Below, one piece after another: positions 20,215 to 31,325 of a stretch of DNA of 64,000 bases. The number at the start of each line of letters is the position of its first letter. Position 1 is the stretch's first letter. The position numbers and the translations under genes were made by a program. The DNA is from Paracoccaceae bacterium (GTDB lineage Bacteria > Pseudomonadota > Alphaproteobacteria > Rhodobacterales > Rhodobacteraceae), in the NCBI GenBank assembly GCA_947453525.1, contig CANGHD010000001.1:1-64000 (forward strand), written 5' to 3'. The notes beneath the pieces were generated by a model, which worked only from the letters and a program-made list of their open reading frames with translations, made no database searches and had not been told where the DNA came from.

Positions 20215-21012
20215 TCACAGGCTCTTGCGGAACGCCGTCGGAGAACTGCCTGTCATGTGCTGGAACGCCCGGGTGAAATAGGCCGCCGAGGCGAAGCCAA
20301 GGCTGCTGCCGATCCGGTTGACCGGCAATTTCGTTTCGGACAGCAGTTTGCGCGCCTCGAAAATCCGGCGGTCCTGCAACAGATCGATGGCCGAGCGCCC
20401 GCAGGTCAGACGGCAGCAGCGCGTCAGATGCGTGGCCGTGACGCCAAGGATCGCTGCCATGTCGCCCACCCCCGCACCGGTGCGGAACTCGCGCTCCATC
20501 ACATCGGTGAAGCGGGCCACCAGCTTGCGGGCGGCATCGGGTTTGGGGGCATCGGCGGCGATCTTGGCGGCCTGCCGTTCGATCCAGACCGCCAGCAGAC
20601 CGAGATGCGCCAGCGCCGCACGGTCATGGCCCGGCGTATCGGCATCCATTTCGCGCTGGATGGAATCCAGCGTGACATTCAGCTCCTGTTGCGCATGAAC
20701 CTCGCGGATGCGCAGATGCAAGGTCTCGCGCGGCAGCGAAAGCCCGTGATCACGTCCGAAAAACACCGCCGTGCCAAAGACTTGCGGCCCGACCTCAAAG
20801 CCGTGCATCACGCCCGCCGGAATGAAGATACCGTTGTGCGCGGTATAGCCCCGGGTCTGGCCTGCAATGGTGATGCGGCCTTGACCCTTGGTGAACCACA
20901 AGAACACCGGCTCTGACAGCGACCGCATCGCCTCCACCCGCCAGCGCCCGCCGGCGGCCAGTCGGGGGATTGCAACAAGTCGGAACGAAGAGGCTGGGGC
21001 AGGGCTGGACAT
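20215..21012 (-). CDS. AraC-family transcriptional regulator
   Basis: C-terminal LLQDRRIFEARKLLSETKLPVNRIGSSLGFASAAYFTRAFQHMTGSSPTAFR. Confidence 0.92.
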   Translation of the reverse strand: MSSPAPASSFRLVAIPRLAAGGRWRVEAMRSLSEPVFLWFTKGQGRITIAGQTRGYTAHNGIFIPAGVMHGFEVGPQVFGTAVFFGRDHGLSLPRETLHLRIREVHAQQELNVTLDSIQREMDADTPGHDRAALAHLGLLAVWIERQAAKIAADAPKPDAARKLVARFTDVMEREFRTGAGVGDMAAILGVTATHLTRCCRLTCGRSAIDLLQDRRIFEARKLLSETKLPVNRIGSSLGFASAAYFTRAFQHMTGSSPTAFRKSL

Positions 21013-21127
21013 CGAGGCTCGCAGGTTCGTGACGCGGAACGATAGCGCGGCCCCGGTCCGTCCCCAAGCAAAAAAGACCGGGCTCGGCGCAGAGCGCTTG
21101 AACCAGGGGAAGAAAGCCGGCCGACCG

Positions 21128-22000
21128 TTACCCCGGCACCACAGAAGGCACCACGGGGTGCCAGTCCTTCATGCGACTGCGAAACCATGTCCGCTGGCGC
21201 TTGGCATATTGACGCGACGCGAGGATGGCCGCCACGGTTGCCGCCTCCAGTGACATCGCGCCGCGCAGATGCGCCACCAGCTCCGGCGCGCCGATCGCCC
21301 GCGCCCAGGGCCGGTCGGGCTGCCAATGGGGCATGGCGGTGCGAACTTCGTCCAGAGCGCCTGCCGCCAGCATCAGGGCAAAGCGCCGTGAGATCCGGTC
21401 GTCCAGCCAGGGAACCGCAGGACACAGCACCAGCGCCTCGACCTGATCCAAGGGCAGCAGCGGCGGCGCCCCGACCGCTTGCCAGTCGGAGAGGCCGCGC
21501 CCGGTGGCGCGCAACACCTCCCAGGCCCTTTGCACCCGCGCAGGGTTCAGCAAATCGGTTTTGTGGGCCGTGGCCGCATCCAGCGCCGCCCGCATCACGT
21601 CGACCTGCCCCGACAGACGCAAGGCGTCCGCTTCGGCCCGCACCTGCGGCGGAATGGCGGGCACCTCGGCCAGACCCTCGGTCAGGGCGCTGAAATAGAG
21701 GCCCGTGCCGCCGACGATCACCACCGGCCGGTCCAGAAGGCCGGCCACCTGCCGCAACCAGGTTCCCACCGAATAGTCTTCATCCCGCCCGACATGGCCA
21801 TAAAGCGCATGAGGCAGTGCGGCTTCCTCGGCCGGCGAGGGCCGCGCCGTCAGCACCCGCCAGTCGCGATAGACCTGCAAGGCATCTGCGTTGACGATGA
21901 CCCGCCCGTCCCGCGCCGCAAGGTCCAGCGCCAGAGCCGACTTGCCACTGGCCGTCGGCCCCGCGATCAAAACCGGCTTTTCCCGCGAAATCTGCTTCAT
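21128..22000 (-). CDS. miaA: tRNA dimethylallyltransferase
   Basis: [20 protein letters not shown]...[20 protein letters not shown]...YGHV. Confidence 0.95.
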   Translation of the reverse strand: MKQISREKPVLIAGPTASGKSALALDLAARDGRVIVNADALQVYRDWRVLTARPSPAEEAALPHALYGHVGRDEDYSVGTWLRQVAGLLDRPVVIVGGTGLYFSALTEGLAEVPAIPPQVRAEADALRLSGQVDVMRAALDAATAHKTDLLNPARVQRAWEVLRATGRGLSDWQAVGAPPLLPLDQVEALVLCPAVPWLDDRISRRFALMLAAGALDEVRTAMPHWQPDRPWARAIGAPELVAHLRGAMSLEAATVAAILASRQYAKRQRTWFRSRMKDWHPVVPSVVPG

Positions 22001-22046
22001 CTTGGCCTAAATATCCCGGGGGTGCGGGGGCTGGCCCCCGCTTTGC
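21998..22046 (-). repeat. Dispersed intergenic element, copy 3; its ATGAA tail is the miaA start
   Basis: Reverse complement AGCGGGGGCCAGCCCCCGCACCCCCGGGATATTTAGGCCAAGATG. Confidence 0.75.
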
Positions 22047-22135
22047 CCTGTCATCTGGTTGAACCTTCCGGCGTTTTGCCGCATTTTGGCGCGCAAGCCA
22101 ACCACAGCCCGCCAACCCTATACTGAGAGCACATC

Positions 22136-22864
22136 ATGACCGAACCGGACCACAAGATCGCCTATTCCCGCGTCATGCTGAAAATCTCGGGCGAGGCGCT
22201 GATGGGTGATCAGGGCTTCGGTTTGCACCCGCCGACCGTGCAACGCATCGCCGAGGAGGTGAAATCCGTGCGCGATCTGGGGGTTGAGATCTGCATGGTG
22301 ATCGGCGGCGGCAATATCTTCCGTGGTCTGCAGGGCAGCGCACAGGGGATGGAGCGGACGACGGCGGATTACATGGGGATGCTTGCCACCGTCATGAACG
22401 CGCTTGCCATGCAGGCGGCACTGGAATCGCTTGGCGTCTTCACCCGCGTGATCAGCGCCATCCCGATGGATCAGGTCTGCGAGCCCTATATCCGCAGGCG
22501 GGCGGTCCGCCACTTGGAGAAGAAGCGCGTCTGCATCTTTGCCGCCGGCACCGGCAACCCCTATTTCACCACCGACACCGCAGCGACCCTGCGCGCCAAC
22601 GAGATGGCCTGTCAGGCGATCTTCAAGGGCACCAAGGTGGACGGCGTCTACGACATGGACCCCAAGAAACACGCCCATGCCAAGCGCTATGACACGGTCA
22701 CCTATGACGAGGTGCTGCAAAAGCATCTGGGCGTGATGGATGCCTCGGCCATCGCTTTGGCGCGCGACAATGATCTGCCGATCATTGTCTTCAGCCTCGA
22801 TGAACCCGGCGGCTTCAAGGGAATCCTGTCGGGTCAAGGCACCTATACCCGGGTGCATGGCTAA
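22136..22864 (+). CDS. pyrH: UMP kinase
   Basis: [16 protein letters not shown]...[10 protein letters not shown]...[17 protein letters not shown]. Confidence 0.97.
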   Translation: MTEPDHKIAYSRVMLKISGEALMGDQGFGLHPPTVQRIAEEVKSVRDLGVEICMVIGGGNIFRGLQGSAQGMERTTADYMGMLATVMNALAMQAALESLGVFTRVISAIPMDQVCEPYIRRRAVRHLEKKRVCIFAAGTGNPYFTTDTAATLRANEMACQAIFKGTKVDGVYDMDPKKHAHAKRYDTVTYDEVLQKHLGVMDASAIALARDNDLPIIVFSLDEPGGFKGILSGQGTYTRVHG

Positions 22865-23141
22865 GGCTGCAAGTCCGCGCGCGTGGCATGGCCCGCATCC
22901 GGCGGTCCGTCCGGCCTCGGTGGGCATTTGGCAGGGTCGGCGTGGTGGCACCCGGTCAGAGTCACTTTGCCAGATGGCGTACGACAGCGGAATTGAGGCG
23001 GACGGCGGACCTGGATCGGGGTGCGCGGCCGACGGTGGCGTCCGCGTCGCGGCCTCTGTACGCCAGCGGCAGCTTCCTGTTATAGAACCACAAGACCTCG
23101 GCCCAAGACCACGGCTGAGGGGCTGGACGCACGAGGACCCT

Positions 23142-23708
23142 ATGGCGCAAGACGACCTTGAAATTGACACCGACGCCCTGCATCGCCGCATGGACGGGGC
23201 GCTGAACGCGCTGAAGAACGAATTCGCCTCGCTGCGCACCGGGCGCGCCTCGGCCTCGATGCTGGACCCGATTCAGGTAGATGCTTACGGCCAGATGACA
23301 CCGATCAACCAGCTTGGCACGATCAACGTGCCAGAGCCGCGCATGGTGGTGATCAACGTCTGGGACAAGGGCATGATCAACAAGGTCGAGAAAGCCATCC
23401 GCGAAAGCGGCTTGGGCATCAATCCGATCGCAGACGGCCCGTTGATCCGCCTGCCGATCCCGGAACTCAACGAACAGCGCCGCCGCGAACTGACCAAGGT
23501 CGCCGCGCAATATGCCGAGGGTGCCAAAGTCGCGATCCGCAACGTGCGGCGCGATGGGATGGATCAGATCAAGAAGGCCAAGACCGCTGGTATGGGCGAG
23601 GATGATCAAAAGATGTGGGCTGACGAGGTGCAGGAGATGACCGACAAGGCCATCCTCCTCGTCGACCGCAATCTTGAGGCCAAACAGAACGAGATCATGC
23701 AGGTCTAG
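23142..23708 (+). CDS. frr: Ribosome recycling factor
   Basis: [41 protein letters not shown]. Confidence 0.97.
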   Translation: MAQDDLEIDTDALHRRMDGALNALKNEFASLRTGRASASMLDPIQVDAYGQMTPINQLGTINVPEPRMVVINVWDKGMINKVEKAIRESGLGINPIADGPLIRLPIPELNEQRRRELTKVAAQYAEGAKVAIRNVRRDGMDQIKKAKTAGMGEDDQKMWADEVQEMTDKAILLVDRNLEAKQNEIMQV

Positions 23709-23765
23709 GCCAGACCGTTTTCGCCAAGTTTCCCCCCGATCGGGGTCCAGTGTGTAGAAAGAAGG

Positions 23766-24512
23766 ATGAGCGTGGGCTCAGGCAACACATCCGATCCGAA
23801 CGCCGCGCATCTGGCGGAACATGTCGCCATAATCATGGACGGCAATGGCCGCTGGGCGACGCAAAAGGGCTGGCCCCGTCTGGTCGGTCACCGGAAAGGC
23901 GCCGAGCGTGTCAAGGAGATCGTTCGCTGCGCCCCCGATCTTGGCATCAAGTGGCTGACGATTTACGCCTTTTCCACCGAGAACTGGAAACGCTCGACCG
24001 AAGAAGTTCTTGGTCTGATGTCGATCTTCGCCCGCTATATCGAGCGCGAGGCAGATCGGCTGGCCTCCGAGTCCGTGCGGATGCGCTTCATCGGTGACCG
24101 CTCGCGGCTGGACGCGCGCCTTCAGCGCCTGATGTCGGGGATCGAGGCGCGCACGGCACCGTTCAGCCGGCTGAACCTGACCGTCGCCATCAACTACGGC
24201 GGACGTGACGAGTTGACCCGCGCCATCCGTGCGATTGCCGATGACGTGGCGGCGGGCAAGATCGCGCCACAGGAGGTCAATGACGCGCTGATCTCGTCCC
24301 GGCTCGACACCGCCGACCTTCCCGACCCCGACCTGGTGATCCGCACCAGCGGCGAGGCGCGGACCTCGAACTTCCTGCCGTGGCAGGCGGCCTATGCCGA
24401 GTACGAGTTCACCCCCACACTGTGGCCCGATTTCACCCCCGCCGAACTGGGCCGGATCGTGGAACGCTTCGGCAACCGCGAACGCCGTTATGGTGGAGTG
24501 GTCAGGGCATGA
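23766..24512 (+). CDS. uppS: Isoprenyl (undecaprenyl diphosphate) synthase
   Basis: HVAIIMDGNGRWATQKGWPRLVGHRKGAE...DLVIRTSGEARTSNFLPWQ. Confidence 0.97.
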   Translation: MSVGSGNTSDPNAAHLAEHVAIIMDGNGRWATQKGWPRLVGHRKGAERVKEIVRCAPDLGIKWLTIYAFSTENWKRSTEEVLGLMSIFARYIEREADRLASESVRMRFIGDRSRLDARLQRLMSGIEARTAPFSRLNLTVAINYGGRDELTRAIRAIADDVAAGKIAPQEVNDALISSRLDTADLPDPDLVIRTSGEARTSNFLPWQAAYAEYEFTPTLWPDFTPAELGRIVERFGNRERRYGGVVRA

Positions 24513-25378
24513 CCTCGCGCAGGCCCGTCGCCGGTGTGCACCCCCTTCCCGATCCGACAGCGGATGAGGCTCCCTCGACGGCCATGCGGCTTGGCGGGCG
24601 CTGGGGCGATCTGGGTGTCAGGGTGGTTTCCGGTCTGGTTCTGGCCGGGCTTGGCGCCCTGTCGGTCTACGAGGGCGGCGGGTTCTTTGTGGGCATGACG
24701 GTGCTGATCTTCACCCTGATGGGATGGGAGTTGGCGGGTCTGACCGACGAGCCGCTCCAACCTGCAGTCCGGATCATGATCGGACTTCTGGCCGGACTCG
24801 GCGTTGTTCTGGTTCAGGTGCTGCCGGGACCGGGGATCGTGGGGCTGCTTTTCGCACCGGTGGCCATGGCGCTGACGCCCCGGCGGCAAAAGGCCTTGAT
24901 GACGGTCTACGCGCTGGCCCTTCTGGTCGCGGCCAACGAGTTCATCGCCCTCGACCGGCGCGGCGCTGTCATCGTGGTCTGGCTGGTCTGCATCGTGGTC
25001 GCCTCGGATGTCTGCGGCTATTTCGCGGGGAGGACGCTGGGCGGGCCGAAGTTCTGGCCGGCGATCAGCCCGAAGAAAACATGGTCCGGCACGGTGGCGG
25101 GCTGGTTCGGGGCGGCCGTCGTGGGGGCGGGCTTTGTCCTGTGGCAGGGCGGCGACGGCTGGGGGCTTGTGCTGATCTCGCCTCTGGTGGCCTTTGCCGG
25201 TCAAATGGGAGATATCGTGGAAAGCCTGATCAAGCGGCGGGCCGGGGTCAAGGATGCCTCGCGGCTGATCCCCGGCCATGGCGGATTGCTGGACCGGTTC
25301 GACGCGCTGATCGGCGCGATCCTCGCGGTGCGGCTTTTGACCCTGGTGCTGCCCTTGCCCTTGGGATTGCCGGGATGA
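24509..25378 (+). CDS. cdsA: Phosphatidate cytidylyltransferase
   Basis: DVCGYFAGRTLGGPKFWPAISPKKTWSGTVAG...GDIVESLIKRRAGVKDASRLIPGHGGLLDRFD. Confidence 0.96.
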   Translation: MTSRRPVAGVHPLPDPTADEAPSTAMRLGGRWGDLGVRVVSGLVLAGLGALSVYEGGGFFVGMTVLIFTLMGWELAGLTDEPLQPAVRIMIGLLAGLGVVLVQVLPGPGIVGLLFAPVAMALTPRRQKALMTVYALALLVAANEFIALDRRGAVIVVWLVCIVVASDVCGYFAGRTLGGPKFWPAISPKKTWSGTVAGWFGAAVVGAGFVLWQGGDGWGLVLISPLVAFAGQMGDIVESLIKRRAGVKDASRLIPGHGGLLDRFDALIGAILAVRLLTLVLPLPLGLPG

Positions 25379-26559
25379 ACGGGCGCAGGATCTCGATCTT
25401 CGGCGCGACCGGGTCGATCGGAGAAAGCACCTTTGACCTTGTCACCCGTGCGGCACCCGGCAGCTATCACACAGTGGCGGTCAGCGGCGGGCGCAACGTG
25501 GCCCGTCTCGCCGAGATGGCCATGGCCCTGCAGGCCGAAGTGGCCGTGGTCGCCCAGGAAAGCCTGCTGCCCGCGCTGCGCGATGCCCTGTCGGGGTCGG
25601 GGATCGAGGCGACGGCGGGGACCTCCGCCATTTCCGAAGCGGCTTCGCGTCCTGCCGATTGGGTCATGTCGGCCATCGTTGGTGCTGCGGGACTTGCCCC
25701 CGGAATGGCCGCGCTCACCGCGGGGGCGACGCTGGCCTTGGCCAACAAGGAAAGCCTTGTGACGGCTGGCCCGCTTATCCTTGCCACCGCCGCCCAGCAT
25801 GGTGCGCGCATCCTGCCGGTCGACAGCGAACATTCGGCCATCTTTCAGGCTTTGGCGGGCGAGGATATCGCTGCCGTCGAACGCATCATCCTGACCGCCT
25901 CGGGCGGAGGTCTGCGTGACTGGCCCGTCGAGAAGCTGGCAGGGGCCACGCTCAAGGATGCCTCGGCCCATCCGAACTGGGCGATGGGGCAAAGGATCAC
26001 GATCGATTCAGCCTCGATGTTCAACAAGGCGCTGGAGGTCATCGAGGCCAAGGAGTTCTTCGGTGTGACGCCAGACCAGATCGAGGTGGTGATCCATCCC
26101 GAATCGATCATCCATTCGGCCGTGGCGTTCCACGATGGTGCCATCATGGCCCATATGGGCACGCCCGACATGCGCCATGCCATAGGCTACGCCCTGCACT
26201 GGCCGCAGCGACTGCCCTTGCCGGTCAAGCGGCTCGATTTCGCGGCCCTCGGCCGTATGACCTTCCGCGCCCCTGATCTTGACCGCTATCCCGCCCTGCG
26301 TCTGGCGCGTCAGGTGATGGAGACCGGCGGCATGGCGGGTTGCGTCTTCAACGCAGCCAAAGAGGTGGCGCTGGACTGTTTCATTGCGGGAAACATCGGG
26401 TTTCTCGACATGTCCTGGCTGGTCGAAGCCACCTTGGACCGGCTTTCGGCGGACAACCGCCTTGGAAAAGCCGCAACCAGCCTTGAAGACGTGCTGGAGA
26501 TGGACCAAGTCGCTAGAACGGCTGCGCGGGCAGAGGCGCTGAGACGCGCCAGATCATAG
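25375..26559 (+). CDS. dxr: 1-deoxy-D-xylulose-5-phosphate reductoisomerase
   Basis: ISIFGATGSIGESTFDLV...NKESLVTAG...PVDSEHSAIFQAL. Confidence 0.97.
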   Translation: MNGRRISIFGATGSIGESTFDLVTRAAPGSYHTVAVSGGRNVARLAEMAMALQAEVAVVAQESLLPALRDALSGSGIEATAGTSAISEAASRPADWVMSAIVGAAGLAPGMAALTAGATLALANKESLVTAGPLILATAAQHGARILPVDSEHSAIFQALAGEDIAAVERIILTASGGGLRDWPVEKLAGATLKDASAHPNWAMGQRITIDSASMFNKALEVIEAKEFFGVTPDQIEVVIHPESIIHSAVAFHDGAIMAHMGTPDMRHAIGYALHWPQRLPLPVKRLDFAALGRMTFRAPDLDRYPALRLARQVMETGGMAGCVFNAAKEVALDCFIAGNIGFLDMSWLVEATLDRLSADNRLGKAATSLEDVLEMDQVARTAARAEALRRARS

Positions 26560-26570
26560 GGGTTCGGAAT

Positions 26571-27911
26571 TTGGATTTTGCGGGACTTGTCTCTGATCTC
26601 GGCGGTACGGCCTGGACCTTCGCATCGTTTCTGGTGGCGATCCTCGTCATCGTCACGGTTCATGAATTCGGCCACTACATCGTGGGCCGCCTTTGCGGCA
26701 TTCATGCCGAAGTCTTCTCGCTGGGATTCGGTGCGCCGCTGATCTCGCGCACCGACCGGCACGGCACCCGCTGGCAGATTGCGGCACTTCCCTTGGGCGG
26801 GTATGTGCGCTTTCTGGGCGATGCCGATGGCGCCTCGCGCCGCGACGGTGACCTGCTGGACGGGCTGTCGGCGGCCGAAAAGCGCCATACGATGCACGGC
26901 GCACCGTTGTGGGCGCGCTCGGCCACGGTGGTGGCGGGACCCCTGGCCAATTTCATTCTGGCCTTCCTGTTGTTCCTTGGGATCATCCTGTGGAAAGGCG
27001 TTGCCGTTGACGTGCCGCTGATCGGGTCGATCAAGGCGGTGCCGTTCGAGGGGCCGGGCCTGATGGTGGGTGACCAGATCACCGCCATCGAGGGCCAGCC
27101 CACGCCGGACCTTGTCTCCTTCTTCACCCTGGCAGACGGGTTTGCCGACAAGTCGCGGGTCACCTATCAGGTCATCCGCAATGGCCGGAGCCTGACCGTC
27201 GAGGGACCCAACCCGTTGCCGCCGGTTGCCGACACGGTACAGCCGCAAAGTGCGGCGCTGGACGCAGGCATTCAGGCGGGCGATGTCATCATCAAGGCCC
27301 AGGGCAAGGAGATCGCGAGCTTCGGTCAGTTGCCCAAGCTGGTCGAGGCGGATGCGGGTAAGCCCATCGCGCTGACCCTGTGGCGGGCAGGCAAGACCTT
27401 CGACGTCTCGCTGTCGCCGCGTCGCCGCGATCTGCCCACCGCAGATGGCGGATTCGAGACGCGCTGGCTGATCGGCGTTTCGGGTGGTGTGCTGTTTGAA
27501 CCCGTGGCGCGCAGCCCGGGCCTGATCGAGGCGGCGAACCTTGCGTGGAATCAGGGCTGGTACATGGCCAAGATGAACCTGACCGGGCTCGGCTATATCG
27601 TGCGGGGCAAGATCAGCAGCTGCAACGTCTCCAGTCCGATCGGCATGGCCAAGGCGGTGGGGGCTGCGGCGCATAATGGGGTCGAGACATTCATGGGCAT
27701 GCTGGCGCTGGTCTCGCTGTCGATCGGGCTGTTGAACCTGTTTCCGATTCCGGTGTTGGACGGCGGCCATCTGGTCTTTCACGTCTGGGAGGCCGCAACC
27801 GGCCACCCGCCCGGAGACCGGGCCCTCAAGGTGCTGATGTCGGTCGGCCTGACGCTTTTGGCGGCTCTGATGCTGTTCGCCCTGTCCAACGACCTCTTCC
27901 GCTGCACTTAA
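26571..27911 (+). CDS. rseP: RseP-family site-2 metalloprotease
   Basis: VTVHEFGHYIVGRLCGIHAEVFSLGFG HExxH motif, PDZ region, LFPIPVLDGGHLVF. Confidence 0.95.
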   Translation: MDFAGLVSDLGGTAWTFASFLVAILVIVTVHEFGHYIVGRLCGIHAEVFSLGFGAPLISRTDRHGTRWQIAALPLGGYVRFLGDADGASRRDGDLLDGLSAAEKRHTMHGAPLWARSATVVAGPLANFILAFLLFLGIILWKGVAVDVPLIGSIKAVPFEGPGLMVGDQITAIEGQPTPDLVSFFTLADGFADKSRVTYQVIRNGRSLTVEGPNPLPPVADTVQPQSAALDAGIQAGDVIIKAQGKEIASFGQLPKLVEADAGKPIALTLWRAGKTFDVSLSPRRRDLPTADGGFETRWLIGVSGGVLFEPVARSPGLIEAANLAWNQGWYMAKMNLTGLGYIVRGKISSCNVSSPIGMAKAVGAAAHNGVETFMGMLALVSLSIGLLNLFPIPVLDGGHLVFHVWEAATGHPPGDRALKVLMSVGLTLLAALMLFALSNDLFRCT

Positions 27912-28030
27912 GCCGGGCTTTTTCGGGCCTTGCAGACTTATCCACAGGAAATGGGCGAAAGCCGTCCGAGGCTTGGCCCGGCGACGCCGCGCGCTTTTGA
28001 CAAGGCCGGGACAAGAAGCTAGTCAGGGTC

Positions 28031-30535
28031 TTGGAATATGACGGTTTTGGACGTGGGGCGCGGATCGTGGGCAAGAAAAGCATGGGCAATGGCGCTGGGA
28101 CGTCTCGCAAGGGTCTGGCGCTTGGCGCGGGAACCTTGCTGCTGTCTGCAGGTTTGGGATTTGCAGGCCTTGGCCTGATGGCACCGCTGCCCGCCTGGGC
28201 GCAAACCGCCGATCTGGGCGGTGACTTCGTTCTGGGGACGCCCGAGACGCAAACCGCCCCGCCGGTGGCCAAAGTGCCCACGGGCTTCAGCTTTAGCTCG
28301 GTCAAGGTCGAGGGCAACGCCAATGTCGATGCCGCCACGATCATTGCCTATCTGTCGATTGCCAAGGGCAAGACCGTCACCGAAGCCGAACTGAATGACG
28401 CCTATCAGCGCATCGTCGCCTCGCGGCTGTTCCAGCGCGTCGAACTGGTCCCGCAAAAGAACACTCTGCTGATCCGGGTCGTCGAAAACCCGATGATTGG
28501 CGCTGTGGATTTTCAGGGCAATGCCCGGCTGGATGACAAGGTTCTGAACACCATCGTCAAGACCAAGCCGCGCCAGATCTATTCGCCCGCCACCGCCGAG
28601 GCCGATGCCGCAGCGATGACCGAGGCTTATCGCACCACGGGCCGCATGGCCGCCACGATCACGCCGCGGCTGATCCGGCGGGCCAACAACAAGATCGACG
28701 TGGTCTTCGAGATCGCCGAGGGCAATGTCGCCGAAATCGCCCGGCTCAGCTTTGTTGGCAACAAGGCGTTTTCCGATTACCGGTTGCGCCAAATCCTGTC
28801 GACCAAGCAGGCGGGCATCCTGCACAACCTGATCCAGCGCGACACCTACAACGCCGACCGGCTGGATCTCGACAAGAAACTGCTGTCCGATTTCTACCTG
28901 TCGCGCGGTTTTCTGGATTTCCAGATTCTTGACGCCGGCGCGACCTATGCCCGCGACCGGGGGGCGACCTTTCTGACCTTCACCATTCAGGAAGGCCAAA
29001 GCTTCCGGATCGGCAAGGTCACCACGATCTCGGACGTGGCGGGCGTCGATGCGGCCGACTTTGACAAGCTGCGCCGCTTGCGCAGCGGCGTGACCTACAG
29101 CCCGAACGTGGTGCAGAACAACGTCGATGCACTGGAAGCTCTGGCGCTGAAAAAGGGCCTGAATTTCGTCATGGTCGAACCGCGCCTGAACCGCAATGAC
29201 CGGGACGGCACGGTTGACGTGACCTTTGCCATCGTCAAAGGCCAGCGCGCCTTTGTCGAGCGCATCGACATCGAGGGCAACACCACCACGCTTGATTCGG
29301 TGATCCGTCGCCAGTTCGCCACGGTCGAGGGCGACCCGATGAACCCGCGCGAAATCGCCCGCGCCTCCGAACGGATCCGTGCGCTTGGCTATTTCTCGGA
29401 CGTGGCCGTCACCGCCGAACCGGGCAGCGCACCAGATCAGGACGTGGTCAAGGTCGCCGTGACAGAACAGCCCACCGGCTCTTTGGCGCTGGGGGCGACC
29501 TATGGTCTGAACAGCGGTTTCGGCATCAACATCGGCTATAACGAATCCAACTTCCTTGGCCGCGGGCAGGCGCTGACCGTCAACGTGCAGACCGGCGCCA
29601 ATGACGTCAACAGCCGGATCGATTTCACCGAACCCGCCTTCCTTGGCCGCAATCTGGCCTTGGGATTTTCGGCGGGCTATACGACCGCGTCGCATTCGAA
29701 CGCGCACTACGACACGAAAGTCGTCAGCCTGTCTCCCTCGATCGGCTTCCCGGTCAGCGATTTTGGCCGGTTGCGTCTGAACTACCGGCTGGCCAACGAG
29801 GCCGTGTCGAATGTTGATCGTCATGTCGATGCCTCTGTGGGTCCGCCCGTGGTTGTAGCCTCCAAAGGGTCCTCGCAGATCCTGATCGACGAAGAGGGCG
29901 GGGCCATCGTCTCGTCCTTGGGCTACAATTACACTTGGGATGACCGCAAGACGGGCCTGCACCCCAAGGGCGGGGTGATGGTGCAGTTTGGTCAGGAGTT
30001 CGCGGGTCTTGGCGGCGATGTGAAATATGTTAACACCACCGTGAAGGCCTTGGCTGAAACCAAGGTGATGAACGACGACGTGACGTTGCGCGCCACGGTC
30101 GAGGGCGGGGTCGTCTCGACCTTCGGTGGCTATACCAGTCGTGCGACGGACCGGTACTTCCAGGCCGGGACGATGCGTGGCTTTGAACCGAACGGGGTCG
30201 GACCGCGCGATCTGGGGGCCGAAAACAAGGATGCGCTTGGCGGCAATGTCTATGCGGCGCTGCATCTGGAAAGCGAATTCCCGCTGGGTCTTCCCGAGGA
30301 ATATGGCATCAACGGCGGATTGTTCATGGATGTGGGCTCGGTCTGGAGCTTGGACAACACGGCGGGCACGGGCGGCACTGTGGACGACTCCGTGCACCTG
30401 CGTTCGGTGATCGGCTTTGCGCTGTTCGTGAAGTCGCCTCTGGGTCCGCTGCGCTTCGACTTCACCCACGCCTTGCAAAAGCAAAGCTACGACAAAGAGC
30501 AAACCTTCAACTTCGTCATCTCGGCGAAGTTCTGA
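28031..30535 (+). CDS. bamA: Outer membrane protein assembly factor BamA
   Basis: POTRA repeats and C-terminal Omp85 barrel (MRGFEPNGVGPRD; terminal ...FNFVISAKF); likely start 28082. Confidence 0.95.
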   Translation: MEYDGFGRGARIVGKKSMGNGAGTSRKGLALGAGTLLLSAGLGFAGLGLMAPLPAWAQTADLGGDFVLGTPETQTAPPVAKVPTGFSFSSVKVEGNANVDAATIIAYLSIAKGKTVTEAELNDAYQRIVASRLFQRVELVPQKNTLLIRVVENPMIGAVDFQGNARLDDKVLNTIVKTKPRQIYSPATAEADAAAMTEAYRTTGRMAATITPRLIRRANNKIDVVFEIAEGNVAEIARLSFVGNKAFSDYRLRQILSTKQAGILHNLIQRDTYNADRLDLDKKLLSDFYLSRGFLDFQILDAGATYARDRGATFLTFTIQEGQSFRIGKVTTISDVAGVDAADFDKLRRLRSGVTYSPNVVQNNVDALEALALKKGLNFVMVEPRLNRNDRDGTVDVTFAIVKGQRAFVERIDIEGNTTTLDSVIRRQFATVEGDPMNPREIARASERIRALGYFSDVAVTAEPGSAPDQDVVKVAVTEQPTGSLALGATYGLNSGFGINIGYNESNFLGRGQALTVNVQTGANDVNSRIDFTEPAFLGRNLALGFSAGYTTASHSNAHYDTKVVSLSPSIGFPVSDFGRLRLNYRLANEAVSNVDRHVDASVGPPVVVASKGSSQILIDEEGGAIVSSLGYNYTWDDRKTGLHPKGGVMVQFGQEFAGLGGDVKYVNTTVKALAETKVMNDDVTLRATVEGGVVSTFGGYTSRATDRYFQAGTMRGFEPNGVGPRDLGAENKDALGGNVYAALHLESEFPLGLPEEYGINGGLFMDVGSVWSLDNTAGTGGTVDDSVHLRSVIGFALFVKSPLGPLRFDFTHALQKQSYDKEQTFNFVISAKF

Positions 30536-31197
30536 TGCGGCACGGGCTGGCTTTGGCAACAAGGCTGGCTTTCGCCATCGGGCTGGCGCTGGCGGGCGCG
30601 TCCGTTCTGTCAGATCCATCCCGCGCGCAGTCCGCCGGCGCAGTGCCGCAGATCCTGACGCTGGATCAGAACCGGCTGTACGCCGAATCGCTGTACGGCA
30701 AGGCGATGGAGCGCAGGGCGCTGGCCGAGAGCCAGACGCTGGCCGCCGAGAACAGGAAGATTGAGGCCGATCTGGCCGCCGAAGAGGCCGATCTGACGCA
30801 AAAGCGACATGCGATGACGGCAGCGGCCTTTCAGGTGCTGGCGGATGCCTTCGATGCCAAGGTCGAGCAGTTGCGCAAGGATCAGGCGGCCAAGGCGGCA
30901 GCCCTGACAGCGCAGCGCGATGCCGGGCGAACGACGTTCTTTCAGGCCTCGGTGCCGGTTCTGGGTGAGTTGATGAAGCAGATGGGGGCCTACGCGATCC
31001 TGAACCATGATGCCGTGGTGCTGGCCTTCGATTCCATCGATGTGACCGACCGTGCCATTGCGGCCGTCAACGCCAAGCTGGGCAACGGGACCACCGTACC
31101 GAACGGCCCCCGCGTGAAATCCGACGCCCCGGTCCCGGACACCACCGCCCATCCGTCGCCCGATCCGGCGCCAATCCCCGCCGTACCCGCGCCCTGA
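30535..31197 (+). CDS. OmpH/Skp-family periplasmic chaperone
   Basis: Signal peptide, [22 protein letters not shown], coiled-coil region; directly after bamA. Confidence 0.85.
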   Translation: MRHGLALATRLAFAIGLALAGASVLSDPSRAQSAGAVPQILTLDQNRLYAESLYGKAMERRALAESQTLAAENRKIEADLAAEEADLTQKRHAMTAAAFQVLADAFDAKVEQLRKDQAAKAAALTAQRDAGRTTFFQASVPVLGELMKQMGAYAILNHDAVVLAFDSIDVTDRAIAAVNAKLGNGTTVPNGPRVKSDAPVPDTTAHPSPDPAPIPAVPAP

Positions 31198-31325
31198 TCC
31201 CTCCGGTCTGTCCGGGCGCTTGTCGCCGCGCGCCCAAGTTGCTAGTCAGGGCCATCAATGCCCCGCCGAAGGGCAGACAGCGGCCGTCTCCGATGACAGG
31301 GTGGGGGCCAATTTGGGGGACATCC

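Noticed and set aside
22865-23141. 277-bp pyrH-frr gap with short ORFs
   Set aside because: No convincing small gene or structured RNA; likely spacer with an frr promoter.
28019-30619. 866-aa minus-strand ORF opposite bamA
   Set aside because: Shadow ORF of a high-GC gene; no recognisable domain and fully antisense to an unambiguous BamA.
31198-31325. Missing lpxD between the Skp-like gene and fabZ
   Set aside because: lpxD is often at this position in other proteobacteria, but it may lie elsewhere; absence from one window is not evidence of loss.
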